From UBA6115 sp040776985 (GTDB lineage: Bacteria; Bacillota; Clostridia; Christensenellales; Aristaeellaceae), in NCBI GenBank assembly GCA_040776985.1, contig JAXGZL010000002.1, positions 620,001 to 684,000 on the forward strand: 64,000 nucleotides of DNA, given 5' to 3'. Shown piece after piece: positions 24,725 through 32,175 of this stretch (position 1 is the stretch's first letter; each line of letters begins with the position of its first letter). The translations under genes and the position numbers were made by a program. The notes under the pieces are model-generated. The model did no database searches and was not told the origin of the DNA. It saw nothing but the letters and a program-made list of their open reading frames with translations.

Positions 24725-25763
24725 TGTCGCAAACCCCGTTTCCAATCAGCATGCAGTCCCCAAAGCTGAAAAAGCGATACTGCTTCTGGACAGCCTCCTG
24801 ATAGGCGTCCAGCGCATTTTCCAATCCCATGAAGGCAGACACCAGCATCAACAGCGTGCTTTCCGGCAGGTGAAAATTGGTCAGCAGCAGGTCACAGGCC
24901 TTGAACTGATAACCCGGTTTGATGAAAATGCCTGTCATCCCCTTTCCGGGATAGATGATGCCCTTCTCATCTGACACGGTTTCCATGGTTCTGAGCGAGG
25001 TGGTGCCCACACAGAGTATGCGACCGCCCCTGGCGCGCGCTGTGTTAATGCGCTCCGCCGCTTCCTCGCTCACCTCATAGTATTCCTCATGCATCACATG
25101 GTCGTCCAGGTTTTCCGCCTTTACGGGACGAAAGGTGCCCAGACCCACATGCAGCAGGATTGGGATGACATCCACCCCCTTATCCCAGATGGCTTGAAGC
25201 ACCTGAGGGGTGAAATGAAGCCCCGCAGTGGGCGCGGCGGCACTGCCGGAGAACTTCGCGTACACCGTCTGATAGCGGCTGCTGTCCTCCAGTTTTTCGT
25301 GGATGTAGGGAGGCAGGGGCATCTGACCCAGTTGATCCAGGATCTGCTCAAAGACGCCCTGATAAATAAACTCGACAATGCGCCCGCCAAAGTCGGTGCT
25401 GCCTTTTATAACCGCTCTGAGCATCCCGTCGCCAAAGCTGATCACGCTGCCGGTTTTCAGCCGTCTTCCGGGGCGCACCAGGGCTTCCCAGTTGTCCTGG
25501 TCCAGGCGCTTCAGCAGCAGCACCTCGCAGGGGATGCCGCTGTCCTCCTTCTGTCCGATCAGGCGGGCGGGGATCACCTTGGTGTGATTGATAACCACTG
25601 CGTCACCCGGTTTCAGATAGGCAGGCAAATCAAAAAAATGCCGATGTGCCCGCAGCCGGTTTTCACGGTTGCAGACCAGCATCCGGCTTCTATCCCGGGG
25701 ATCCAATGGCGTCTGGGCGATCAGCTCCTGAGGCAGATCATAGAAAAAATCATGGGTTTTCAT
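24717..25763 (-). CDS. queA: S-adenosylmethionine:tRNA ribosyltransferase-isomerase QueA
   Basis: Transfers and isomerises the ribosyl group of SAM onto preQ1 in tRNA, giving epoxyqueuosine at the wobble base. 348 residues. FFYDLPQELIAQTPLDPRDRSRML-type N terminus, DAVVINHTKVIPARLIG, VLLLKRLDQDNWEALVRPGRRLK, GLHFTPQVL, VGLGTFRPVKAENLDDHVMHEEYYEV-type core and TNFHLPESTLLMLVSAF are unmistakable. Start ATG 25763 overlaps ruvB by 14 bases; a TTG one codon earlier is possible. In many Firmicutes queA also follows ruvB, with tgt next; here the psuK-psuG pair takes that place. Confidence 0.97.
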   Translation of the reverse strand: MKTHDFFYDLPQELIAQTPLDPRDRSRMLVCNRENRLRAHRHFFDLPAYLKPGDAVVINHTKVIPARLIGQKEDSGIPCEVLLLKRLDQDNWEALVRPGRRLKTGSVISFGDGMLRAVIKGSTDFGGRIVEFIYQGVFEQILDQLGQMPLPPYIHEKLEDSSRYQTVYAKFSGSAAAPTAGLHFTPQVLQAIWDKGVDVIPILLHVGLGTFRPVKAENLDDHVMHEEYYEVSEEAAERINTARARGGRILCVGTTSLRTMETVSDEKGIIYPGKGMTGIFIKPGYQFKACDLLLTNFHLPESTLLMLVSAFMGLENALDAYQEAVQKQYRFFSFGDCMLIGNGVCDSE

Positions 25764-26808
25764 CAAAGAAGGCCACCTGCTGGCTGTTGGGATCCGCCTT
25801 TATGTCCTCAACCGGGTAGAGGCGGTCCAGGTGGTTGTAGGCGGCTATGGTAGCGACCCGGCCCCTGGGGGTGCGGTGGATAAAGCCCAGCTGAAGAAGG
25901 AAGGGCTCATACACATCCTCGATGGTCAGCGCATCCTCCCCGGTGGAGGCGGCCAGGGTGTCCAGGCCCACGGGCCCGCCTGAAAACTTGTCAATCATGG
26001 TGAGCAGCACCGTGCGGTCAACCCGGTCCAGGCCCAGCCTGTCCACATCCAGCAGTTGCAGCCCTTCATCCGCCACCTGCTTGGTGATTTTGCCGTCCGC
26101 CTTCACCTGGGCATAATCCCGCACCCTTTTGAGCATCCGGTTGGCGATCCGGGGCGTACCCCGGCTGCGCCTGGCAATCTCCACAATGCCCTCATCATCC
26201 GCTGGCATGCCCAGAATGTTGGCAGAGCGGTGCAGAATCTGCGCCAAATCCTCCGGGGAATACAGCTCCAGCCTGAACATCATGCCAAAGCGGTCCCTGA
26301 GGGGGGCGGAAAGTTGCCCGGCCCGGGTGGTGGCGCCAATCAGAGTAAAACGGGGGAGTTCCAGCCGCATGGACCTGGCCGTGGGGCCTTTCCCGATCAT
26401 GATGTCCAGGGCAAAGTCCTCCATCGCAGGGTACAGCACCTCCTCCACCGCCCGGGATAGGCGGTGGATTTCATCGATAAAGAGAATATCCCCGGCGTTC
26501 AGATTGGTAAGGATAGAGGCCAGGTCCCCAGGCCGGTCTATGGCAGGGCCGGAGGTGATGCGGATGTTCTGTCCCATCTCGGCCGCCACAATGCAGGCCA
26601 GGGTGGTTTTGCCAAGGCCAGGAGGCCCGTAGAGCAGCATGTGGTCCAGGGCATCCCGCCGCTTCAGCGCGGCCTTGATATAGACATTCAGATTGTCCTT
26701 GACCTTGCCCTGGCCCACATATTCTCGCAGAACCCGGGGACGCAGGGACGCTTCGGTGTCCCGGTCCTCATCCCGCTGTCCGGTCATCATCAGTCGTTCA
26801 TCCTGCAT
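25750..26808 (-). CDS. ruvB: Holliday junction branch-migration helicase RuvB
   Basis: AAA+ motor that drives branch migration of Holliday junctions with RuvA. 352 residues. SLRPRVLREYVGQ at the N terminus, LLYGPPGLGKTTLA (Walker A), ILFIDEIHRLSRAVEE (Walker B), TLIGATTRAGQLSAPLRDRFG (sensor 1 and arginine finger) and RSRGTPRIANRMLKRVRD (sensor 2) are all seen, followed by the winged helix ending HRTPRGRVAT. The start is three bases after the ruvA stop. Confidence 0.98.
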   Translation of the reverse strand: MQDERLMMTGQRDEDRDTEASLRPRVLREYVGQGKVKDNLNVYIKAALKRRDALDHMLLYGPPGLGKTTLACIVAAEMGQNIRITSGPAIDRPGDLASILTNLNAGDILFIDEIHRLSRAVEEVLYPAMEDFALDIMIGKGPTARSMRLELPRFTLIGATTRAGQLSAPLRDRFGMMFRLELYSPEDLAQILHRSANILGMPADDEGIVEIARRSRGTPRIANRMLKRVRDYAQVKADGKITKQVADEGLQLLDVDRLGLDRVDRTVLLTMIDKFSGGPVGLDTLAASTGEDALTIEDVYEPFLLQLGFIHRTPRGRVATIAAYNHLDRLYPVEDIKADPNSQQVAFFDENP

Positions 26809-26811
26809 GGT

Positions 26812-27423
26812 TTACCCTTTCATCATCCCGCGCAACGCCAGGCGCACCAGATCATCCGCCTTGTCGCCGGCGCCCTGCTGATGCGCTTTGGAAATGGCCA
26901 TGGTGGCTTCCGCCTGGGTGTAGCCCAGGCCCTGCAGCGCCAAGACCGCCTCGCTGATGGCGTCGGTGGACTCAGGCGGCATGTCCATTCCCGGCACATT
27001 CAGGGAGAAGGCCGCGCTGTCCTTGCTCAGGCGATCCTTCAGTTCAAGCGCTATGCGCTGGGCGGTTTTCTTGCCGATTCCAGGCGCCCGGGTGAGGGAG
27101 GAAATGTCCTCCGTCAGTATCGCCAGGGTCAGGTCCTTCAGCGGCATGCTGTTGAGCACATTTAGCGCGGTCCGGGGCCCGATGCCGGAAACATTGTTCA
27201 GGCTCAGGAACATGCTGCGCTCCTCCTTGGAGGCAAAGCCAAACAGCTCCAGGGCATCCTCCCGGACGCTCAGCCAGGTATAGACCCGTACATATTCCCC
27301 TTTTGGGGGCACGATGGCCAACGCCGCCTGGGTGCACATGATCTGGTAGCCCACGCCCTGAACGCTTAAAACCAGCTCGTTGGCATGTTTCTCCGCTACC
27401 TGTCCTTCAATATAGGCGTACAT
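26812..27423 (-). CDS. ruvA: Holliday junction-binding protein RuvA
   Basis: Tetrameric protein that clamps four-way junctions and targets RuvB. 203 residues. Domain I begins MYAYIEGQVAEKH with YQIMCT; domain II has two helix-hairpin-helix motifs, LNNVSGIGPRTALNVLN and LTRAPGIGKKTAQRIALELKDRL; domain III at the C terminus (LGYTQAEATMAISKA) contacts RuvB. It lies 12 bases after ruvC and three before ruvB, a textbook ruvCAB cluster. Confidence 0.98.
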   Translation of the reverse strand: MYAYIEGQVAEKHANELVLSVQGVGYQIMCTQAALAIVPPKGEYVRVYTWLSVREDALELFGFASKEERSMFLSLNNVSGIGPRTALNVLNSMPLKDLTLAILTEDISSLTRAPGIGKKTAQRIALELKDRLSKDSAAFSLNVPGMDMPPESTDAISEAVLALQGLGYTQAEATMAISKAHQQGAGDKADDLVRLALRGMMKG

Positions 27424-27435
27424 GGATAACCTCTT

Positions 27436-27930
27436 TTACTTCATGATATGCAGGTCACCAAACCTGCCGGATTGATAATGGGTGAGCGCCGCGGCCACCG
27501 CGTCAGCGGCGTCGTCAGGCCGGATGATGTCCGGCAGCTTCAGCATCAGCTGGGTCATACGCTGAATCTGCTGCTTTTCGGCCTTTCCGTATCCGGTCAC
27601 CGCCTGTTTAATCTGCATGGGGGTGTATTCATACAGCGATTCCGTATATCTGGCGCAGCGGGCGATCGCAACACCCCTGGCCGCGCCCACGGTGAAGGCG
27701 GTGGTCACATTCTTGGCAAAGAACAGCTGTTCAAACACGATGACATCCGGGCGGTAGAGTTCAATCAGGGTTTCAATGCCCTGATCAATCTGCTTAAGGC
27801 GTATGGGCAGCGCGTCTTCCGGCAGGGTTTGGATGATGCCTGAGGACACAAAATCAGCGGCTGTCGCGCCACCGTCTATGATGCCCCAGCCCATGGTGGC
27901 CAGCCCCGGGTCAATGCCCATGATGCGCAT
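27436..27930 (-). CDS. ruvC: Crossover junction endodeoxyribonuclease RuvC
   Basis: Resolves Holliday junctions by symmetric nicking. 164 residues, RNase H-like fold. The metal carboxylates are in place: Asp7 in MRIMGIDPGLATMGWG, Glu in VIVFEQLFFAKN, and the C-terminal RPDDAADAVAAALTH pair. GYGKAEKQQI is the conserved DNA-contact loop. Start ATG 27930 follows GAGGAGGGG by a normal spacing; a TTG at 27945 lies before the ribosome binding site. First gene of a minus-strand operon with its own strong promoter. Confidence 0.97.
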   Translation of the reverse strand: MRIMGIDPGLATMGWGIIDGGATAADFVSSGIIQTLPEDALPIRLKQIDQGIETLIELYRPDVIVFEQLFFAKNVTTAFTVGAARGVAIARCARYTESLYEYTPMQIKQAVTGYGKAEKQQIQRMTQLMLKLPDIIRPDDAADAVAAALTHYQSGRFGDLHIMK

Positions 27931-27954
27931 GCGTCCCCTCCTCAATCTTAAGAA

Positions 27955-27983
27955 ATATTACGGTATACCTGGCCGAATGTCAA
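27955..27983 (-). promoter_or_regulatory. SigA-type promoter of the ruvC operon
   Basis: On the minus strand TTGACA (27978-27983) and TAATAT (27955-27960), 17-base spacer. The -10 ends 25 bases before the ruvC ATG, leaving a very short leader. No obvious LexA-type box was seen around it. Confidence 0.8.
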
Positions 27984-28118
27984 ACAAATCCGAACAGGAT
28001 CCGGTCTGTTTTTCTTGGCGAATACCCTGGTCTGACGCTAAACAGAACGTTGCTTTCATTGCTTACGCAATCATTATAATCTGTGACAGAATTGGTTACA
28101 ATGTATTTAAAAAGATGG

Positions 28119-28147
28119 TTGCCCCCTTCCTGTCAACATGGTATGAT
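28119..28147 (+). promoter_or_regulatory. SigA-type promoter of the L,D-transpeptidase gene
   Basis: TTGCCC at 28119-28124 and TATGAT at 28142-28147, 17-base spacer, 24 bases before the start codon. A second possible -10 (TATAAT, 28075-28080) lies upstream with a poorly spaced TTGCTT, so two start sites are conceivable. Confidence 0.6.
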
Positions 28148-28171
28148 CACGCTGCTATAAAGGAGGTAGTA

Positions 28172-29980
28172 ATGAAGAAGCGCATCCTTGCACTTTTTGC
28201 GGCAGCCCTGCTGCTGTTTTCCCATATCAGCGCTATTGCCCAGGCGCCTCATCTTGCGTTTACGGCAGTGCCCACGCTCATCCGTCCGGGTAAGCTGGAG
28301 CGGCTGAGTTTCACATCCGCCCATGAAGGATCTGCCACGCTGTCCATTGAAGGCAATGGCATCCCGCTGACAGAGATCAGGCAGAATGTGCCGGTAAGTT
28401 CCGGTGAAAACCACCTGACCTGGGATGGCTACCTGATGAACCGCCAGGCGGTGGCAGAAGGCCAGTACCGCCTGATTCTGACGCTGGCTGAGGATCAGGC
28501 CAATACCACAATCAACCTTGGCCCGGAAAGCCCGCAGATCACCCAGCTGCGCATTGATGACTCCCATGTCACCCCGGGACAGGAATGGAAGATGTCTGCA
28601 GTCCTGAACATGCCGGGCACCCTGATGGCGGTGTTCCACATCGCCGATCAGGTAGCAGATGTGTTTAACGGCCCGGTTCCGGAAGGGGAGACCAGCATTA
28701 TCTGGGATGGCTACATTGATGGCCTTGCGCCGCCTGCAGGGCAGCACACGCTTTCCGTTCTTTTTCTGGACGACAGCGGATTTGCCGCCAACCAGCTGCA
28801 TGTCACCCTGACGGTGGAGCCTGAACCTGCGCCCTCCCTCAGCCCCACGGCCACCCAGACAGCCACAACAGAGCCCACCGAGGCCGCAGGCACAGTCACA
28901 ACGCCCGAAACCATCACGCCAAAAAAGCAATACACCGTGCCAACAAAGGAAGCAGTCAGCAAAGAGGAAGAGGGTTCCAGCTACTGGACGCTGCCCATTG
29001 GTGAATGGGATGAGGATGCCATCTGGAAAGTGATGATGCAGCCTTTGACCGTGGTGGTGGGCGGAGACCAGCGGGACACCTACAAGCTGCGCGCCACCAA
29101 GGACGCCAGCATGAAAAGGGACAATATCCTGGGGGAGATCACCTATGATTCCCAGGGTGTCCACATCATTGAACAGACGGATGACGGCTGGTCCCTGGTG
29201 GAAGCGTATAACTCATCCTACGGCCCGGACAACAGAAGCAGGAGGGGATATGGTGACACGGATGACCTGATCCGGGGCTATATCAGGACCGAGAACCTGA
29301 AAACCATCACGCCCCGGGATGACTATGGCATCCTGATAGACAAGTTGAAGCAGCGCCTGTACGTGTTCAAGGACGGCAAGGTGTTCACGGAGCTGTTGAT
29401 TTCCACCGGCATCCCCACCAGGCAGCAGCCCTGGAACGAAACGCCTTCCGGTGAGTTCCTGATGGTAAGCCGGGTGGGGCAGTTCAACGCCGGCAACCTG
29501 GTTTGCCGCATGGCCATGCGCATCAATGGCGGAAGCCTGATCCATGAGGTGCCTTATATCGAAAACCAGTCAACCGGCTACTGGGACTATTCCTCCCAGG
29601 AGGCGCAGCTGGGCAACAAGGCCAGCCATGGCTGCATCCGGGTACAGCGGCTTAACAACGAGGACGGCGTCAACATGAGCTGGCTGTGGAACAACATCAA
29701 GGTCAACACCAAGGTGCTGGTCTGGGACGACTTTCCCGGCAGGTTTTATAAGTATCCTGAGGACAGCCTGGCGCTGTATTACAACCCCACGGGGGGCAAA
29801 TTCTATCATCTGGACCAGCGGTGCCGCAGCATCAAGGACCGCTATCTGCCGCTGAAAGGACAGATGACTTATGCCGAACTGGACGATGCCAGCTACCTGA
29901 AGCTGACCCCCTGCAAAAGCTGCAGCCCGCCCATCCGGAAGGCTGAGATCGACAAGATCAACCGCGACAACGGATTTTAA
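28172..29980 (+). CDS. Secreted L,D-transpeptidase (YkuD) with FlgD-like Ig repeats and SH3-like domain
   Basis: 602 residues from ATG 28172, set by AGGAGGT at 28161-28167; upstream in-frame codons precede the promoter. Signal peptide 1-~24, then two Ig-like repeats each closing on a WDGY motif with A-x-G-x-Y/H (as in FlgD-type folds, ~35-110 and ~125-215), a Thr/Pro/Glu linker, an SH3b-like region (~275-370) and a YkuD domain whose active site reads SHGCIRV with Cys488. The enzyme would form 3-3 peptidoglycan cross-links or attach proteins. The last ~70 residues hold YYNPTGGKFYHLDQRC...LTPCKSC, a Cys/His cluster common at the C terminus of clostridial wall proteins. Confidence 0.9.
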   Translation: MKKRILALFAAALLLFSHISAIAQAPHLAFTAVPTLIRPGKLERLSFTSAHEGSATLSIEGNGIPLTEIRQNVPVSSGENHLTWDGYLMNRQAVAEGQYRLILTLAEDQANTTINLGPESPQITQLRIDDSHVTPGQEWKMSAVLNMPGTLMAVFHIADQVADVFNGPVPEGETSIIWDGYIDGLAPPAGQHTLSVLFLDDSGFAANQLHVTLTVEPEPAPSLSPTATQTATTEPTEAAGTVTTPETITPKKQYTVPTKEAVSKEEEGSSYWTLPIGEWDEDAIWKVMMQPLTVVVGGDQRDTYKLRATKDASMKRDNILGEITYDSQGVHIIEQTDDGWSLVEAYNSSYGPDNRSRRGYGDTDDLIRGYIRTENLKTITPRDDYGILIDKLKQRLYVFKDGKVFTELLISTGIPTRQQPWNETPSGEFLMVSRVGQFNAGNLVCRMAMRINGGSLIHEVPYIENQSTGYWDYSSQEAQLGNKASHGCIRVQRLNNEDGVNMSWLWNNIKVNTKVLVWDDFPGRFYKYPEDSLALYYNPTGGKFYHLDQRCRSIKDRYLPLKGQMTYAELDDASYLKLTPCKSCSPPIRKAEIDKINRDNGF

Positions 29981-29990
29981 AGGATTTCAA

Positions 29991-30020
29991 AAGGCCTGGA
30001 CATCAACATGACCAGGCCTT
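29991..30020 (+). terminator. Hairpin after the L,D-transpeptidase gene
   Basis: AAGGCCTGG (29991-29999) pairs perfectly with CCAGGCCTT (30012-30020), loop 12 bases, 10 bases after the stop codon. Only scattered T follow, so termination may be partial. It sits directly before the yloU promoter. Confidence 0.6.
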
Positions 30021-30024
30021 GATA

Positions 30025-30053
30025 TTGCACCTTCAAACAAAAAAGGCTATAAT
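30025..30053 (+). promoter_or_regulatory. SigA-type promoter of yloU-yloV
   Basis: TTGCAC at 30025-30030 and a perfect TATAAT at 30048-30053, 17-base spacer, 42 bases before the yloU start. Confidence 0.85.
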
Positions 30054-30095
30054 GCTCTCAGGCTTTGCCACTTCCTGAAAGGGGAATTGTTTGTG

Positions 30096-30446
30096 ATGGA
30101 ATACAAAATCAGAAACGACAATGGGACGATCTTCATCTCTGAAGAGGTGATGCTCAAGGTGGTTGGCTATGCCACCCTTGAGTGCTATGGCATCGTCGCC
30201 ATGTCTTCAAAACGCGCCAAGGACGGGCTGGTGGAATGGCTGGGCCGTGAAAACCTGAGCAAAGGCGTTCAGATCCGCTCTGTGGACGATATGATTGATG
30301 TGGACCTGTACATCGTGGTGGAATACGGCATTTCCGTCACCGAGGTGTGCAACTCCATCAAGGAGGTTGTCCGCTACAAACTGGAGCAGATGACCGGGAT
30401 CAAGGTGCGCAACGTGAACATCACCGTTGAAGGCATCCGCGTCTAA
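30096..30446 (+). CDS. Asp23/Gls24-family envelope stress protein (YloU-like)
   Basis: 116 residues, acidic, no signal peptide. Asp23-family proteins are abundant cytoplasmic or membrane-associated factors tied to envelope stress. EYKIRNDNGTIFISEEVMLKVVGYATLECYGIV and the closing VRYKLEQMTGIKVRNVNITVEGI match the family over the full length. Start is not certain: ATG 30096, GTG 30093 and TTG 30087 all follow GAAAGGGG. It is 24 bases before yloV; the yloU-yloV pair is standard in Firmicutes. Confidence 0.9.
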   Translation: MEYKIRNDNGTIFISEEVMLKVVGYATLECYGIVAMSSKRAKDGLVEWLGRENLSKGVQIRSVDDMIDVDLYIVVEYGISVTEVCNSIKEVVRYKLEQMTGIKVRNVNITVEGIRV

Positions 30447-30470
30447 GACTGGCAAACGGAGGAGGTTAGA

Positions 30471-32117
30471 GTGACAGATATTTCCGTGATTGATGCCAGC
30501 CTGCTTCGGGATATGGTGAACGCGGGGGCCGCGCTGCTGGAAAAAAACCGTGAAGCAGTCAATGCCCTGAACGTTTTCCCTGTTCCCGATGGTGATACCG
30601 GCACAAACATGTCCATGACCATGATGACGGCGGTGAAGGAGGCCAATGGCCGTGACTTCACCACCGCGTCTGATGTGGCGGAGGCGCTGGCAAAAGGCGC
30701 CCTGCGCGGCGCCCGGGGGAACTCCGGCGTCATTTTGTCCCAGCTGTACCGCGGTTTTTCCCGTGCGCTGGAAGGGCTTGATGTCCTGCAGCCCGCCCAT
30801 TTCGCGGCGGCCCTGAAGTCCGGCGCCGACACCGCCTATAAAGCGGTGATGAAACCCAAGGAAGGCACCATCCTGACCGTGGCCCGGGTGATCGCTGATG
30901 ACGCGGTGCGCCAGGCCCAGGCCAACCCGGACAGCTTCAAGGAGCTGTTCAGGGTGATCCTCAGCAGCGGCGAATCCATCGTCAAGCGCACCCAGGAAAT
31001 GCTGCCTGTCCTCACCCAAGCCGGGGTGGTGGACGCGGGCGGCTGGGGCCTGCTGCTGATCTATACCGGCTATGCCGCCATTCTCAATGGCGAGCGGATT
31101 GAGGACACCCTGGCTGACCTGCACACGGTCAGCGAAACAGAGAGCTTTGAAGATGACCACGACCTGCTGGGCGAGATCACCTTTGCCTACTGCACAGAGT
31201 TTTTCATCCAGGAGATGAAGGAGACCATCACGGACGAGCATATTGACGCCCTGCGGCGCAAGCTGACCCGTCTGGGGGACTGTGTGCTGGTGGTGGGGGA
31301 CCCCAGCCTGATCAAGGTGCATCTGCATACCAATGACCCGGGCAAGGCCTTGCAGCTGGCGCTGGCCATGGGGGAACTCAACGGCCTGAAGATTGACAAC
31401 ATGCTGCAGCAGCGCCGGGACAACCAGGCCAGGAAAGCCAAGGAAGAGCCCGCTGAGGAAAAGGACTACGGCATTGTTTCCGTGTCCCAGGGGGACGGCT
31501 TCTCCAGCATTTTCAAGGACCTGGGCGTTGACGCCGTGGTTGAGGGCGGTCAGACCATGAACCCCAGCATTGAAGACCTGCAAAAAGCGGTTGACAGCAT
31601 CAAGGCGAAGACCATTTTCATCCTTCCCAACAACGGCAACATCATCCTGGCCGCCCAGCAGGTGGCGGAGATGTCTGAAAGCCCGGTGATCGTGCTTCCC
31701 ACCAAAAATGTGGCAATGGGAATTGCCGCGGTGATCGCCTTCCTGCCGGAGGACACCCCTGAAAACAACGAGGCCCGGATGAACGAAGCCGCCGAAAAGG
31801 TGCGCACCGGCATGATCACCTTCTCCGTTCGGGACACCGACCTTGACAGCATGCACATCAAGGAAGGCAGCATCATCGGCCTGAACAACGGCAGGGTGAC
31901 GGTGAACTGTGAATCCGCCACCGAGGCCGCCGTCGCTCTGATGAAGGAGATAGTCACCGAGGATGACGGGCTGATCACCGTGTATTATGGCGCTGAAACC
32001 GACCCGGATGAGGCGGAAGCCCTGGGTGAGGAAATCGCCGAACTGTACCCCAACTGCGATGTGGAGGTCCACAAGGGCGGCCAGCCGCTGTACTACTATC
32101 TGCTCTCGGTTGAGTAA
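30471..32117 (+). CDS. DAK2-domain kinase-like protein (YloV / FakA-type)
   Basis: 548 residues. The N-terminal DhaL domain contains ALNVFPVPDGDTGTNMSMTM, the Asp-rich ATP/Mg motif of dihydroxyacetone kinases, and GARGNSGVILSQL; the C-terminal half is the FakA-specific part (IVSVSQGDGFSSIFKDLGVD...GGQTMNPS...NNGNI). In characterised homologues FakA phosphorylates fatty acids held by a DegV-type FakB partner, which feeds exogenous fatty acids into phospholipid. No degV gene is in this window. GTG start 30471 with GGAGG just upstream. A terminator follows, though recG begins only 59 bases on. Confidence 0.92.
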   Translation: MTDISVIDASLLRDMVNAGAALLEKNREAVNALNVFPVPDGDTGTNMSMTMMTAVKEANGRDFTTASDVAEALAKGALRGARGNSGVILSQLYRGFSRALEGLDVLQPAHFAAALKSGADTAYKAVMKPKEGTILTVARVIADDAVRQAQANPDSFKELFRVILSSGESIVKRTQEMLPVLTQAGVVDAGGWGLLLIYTGYAAILNGERIEDTLADLHTVSETESFEDDHDLLGEITFAYCTEFFIQEMKETITDEHIDALRRKLTRLGDCVLVVGDPSLIKVHLHTNDPGKALQLALAMGELNGLKIDNMLQQRRDNQARKAKEEPAEEKDYGIVSVSQGDGFSSIFKDLGVDAVVEGGQTMNPSIEDLQKAVDSIKAKTIFILPNNGNIILAAQQVAEMSESPVIVLPTKNVAMGIAAVIAFLPEDTPENNEARMNEAAEKVRTGMITFSVRDTDLDSMHIKEGSIIGLNNGRVTVNCESATEAAVALMKEIVTEDDGLITVYYGAETDPDEAEALGEEIAELYPNCDVEVHKGGQPLYYYLLSVE

Positions 32118-32133
32118 GCTTGAACTGCTTTAT

Positions 32134-32158
32134 AAAGCTGCCCCTGTGGCAGCTTTTT
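32134..32158 (+). terminator. Intrinsic terminator between yloV and recG
   Basis: AAAGCTGCC (32134-32142) pairs with GGCAGCTTT (32148-32156), five-base loop, with a T-run to 32158. It would cut or reduce read-through into recG, whose own promoter I could not identify. Confidence 0.8.
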
Positions 32159-32175
32159 GTCATTAGGGGAACAGC

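Noticed and set aside
24725..24745. TTG 24745 as the psuK start
   Set aside because: No ribosome binding site and a 29-base overlap with queA; GTG 24724 has ACGGGG upstream and keeps the whole kinase fold.
30207..32072. 621-codon minus-strand frame opposite yloU-yloV
   Set aside because: Shadow frame; the plus strand has promoter, ribosome binding sites and clear protein families.
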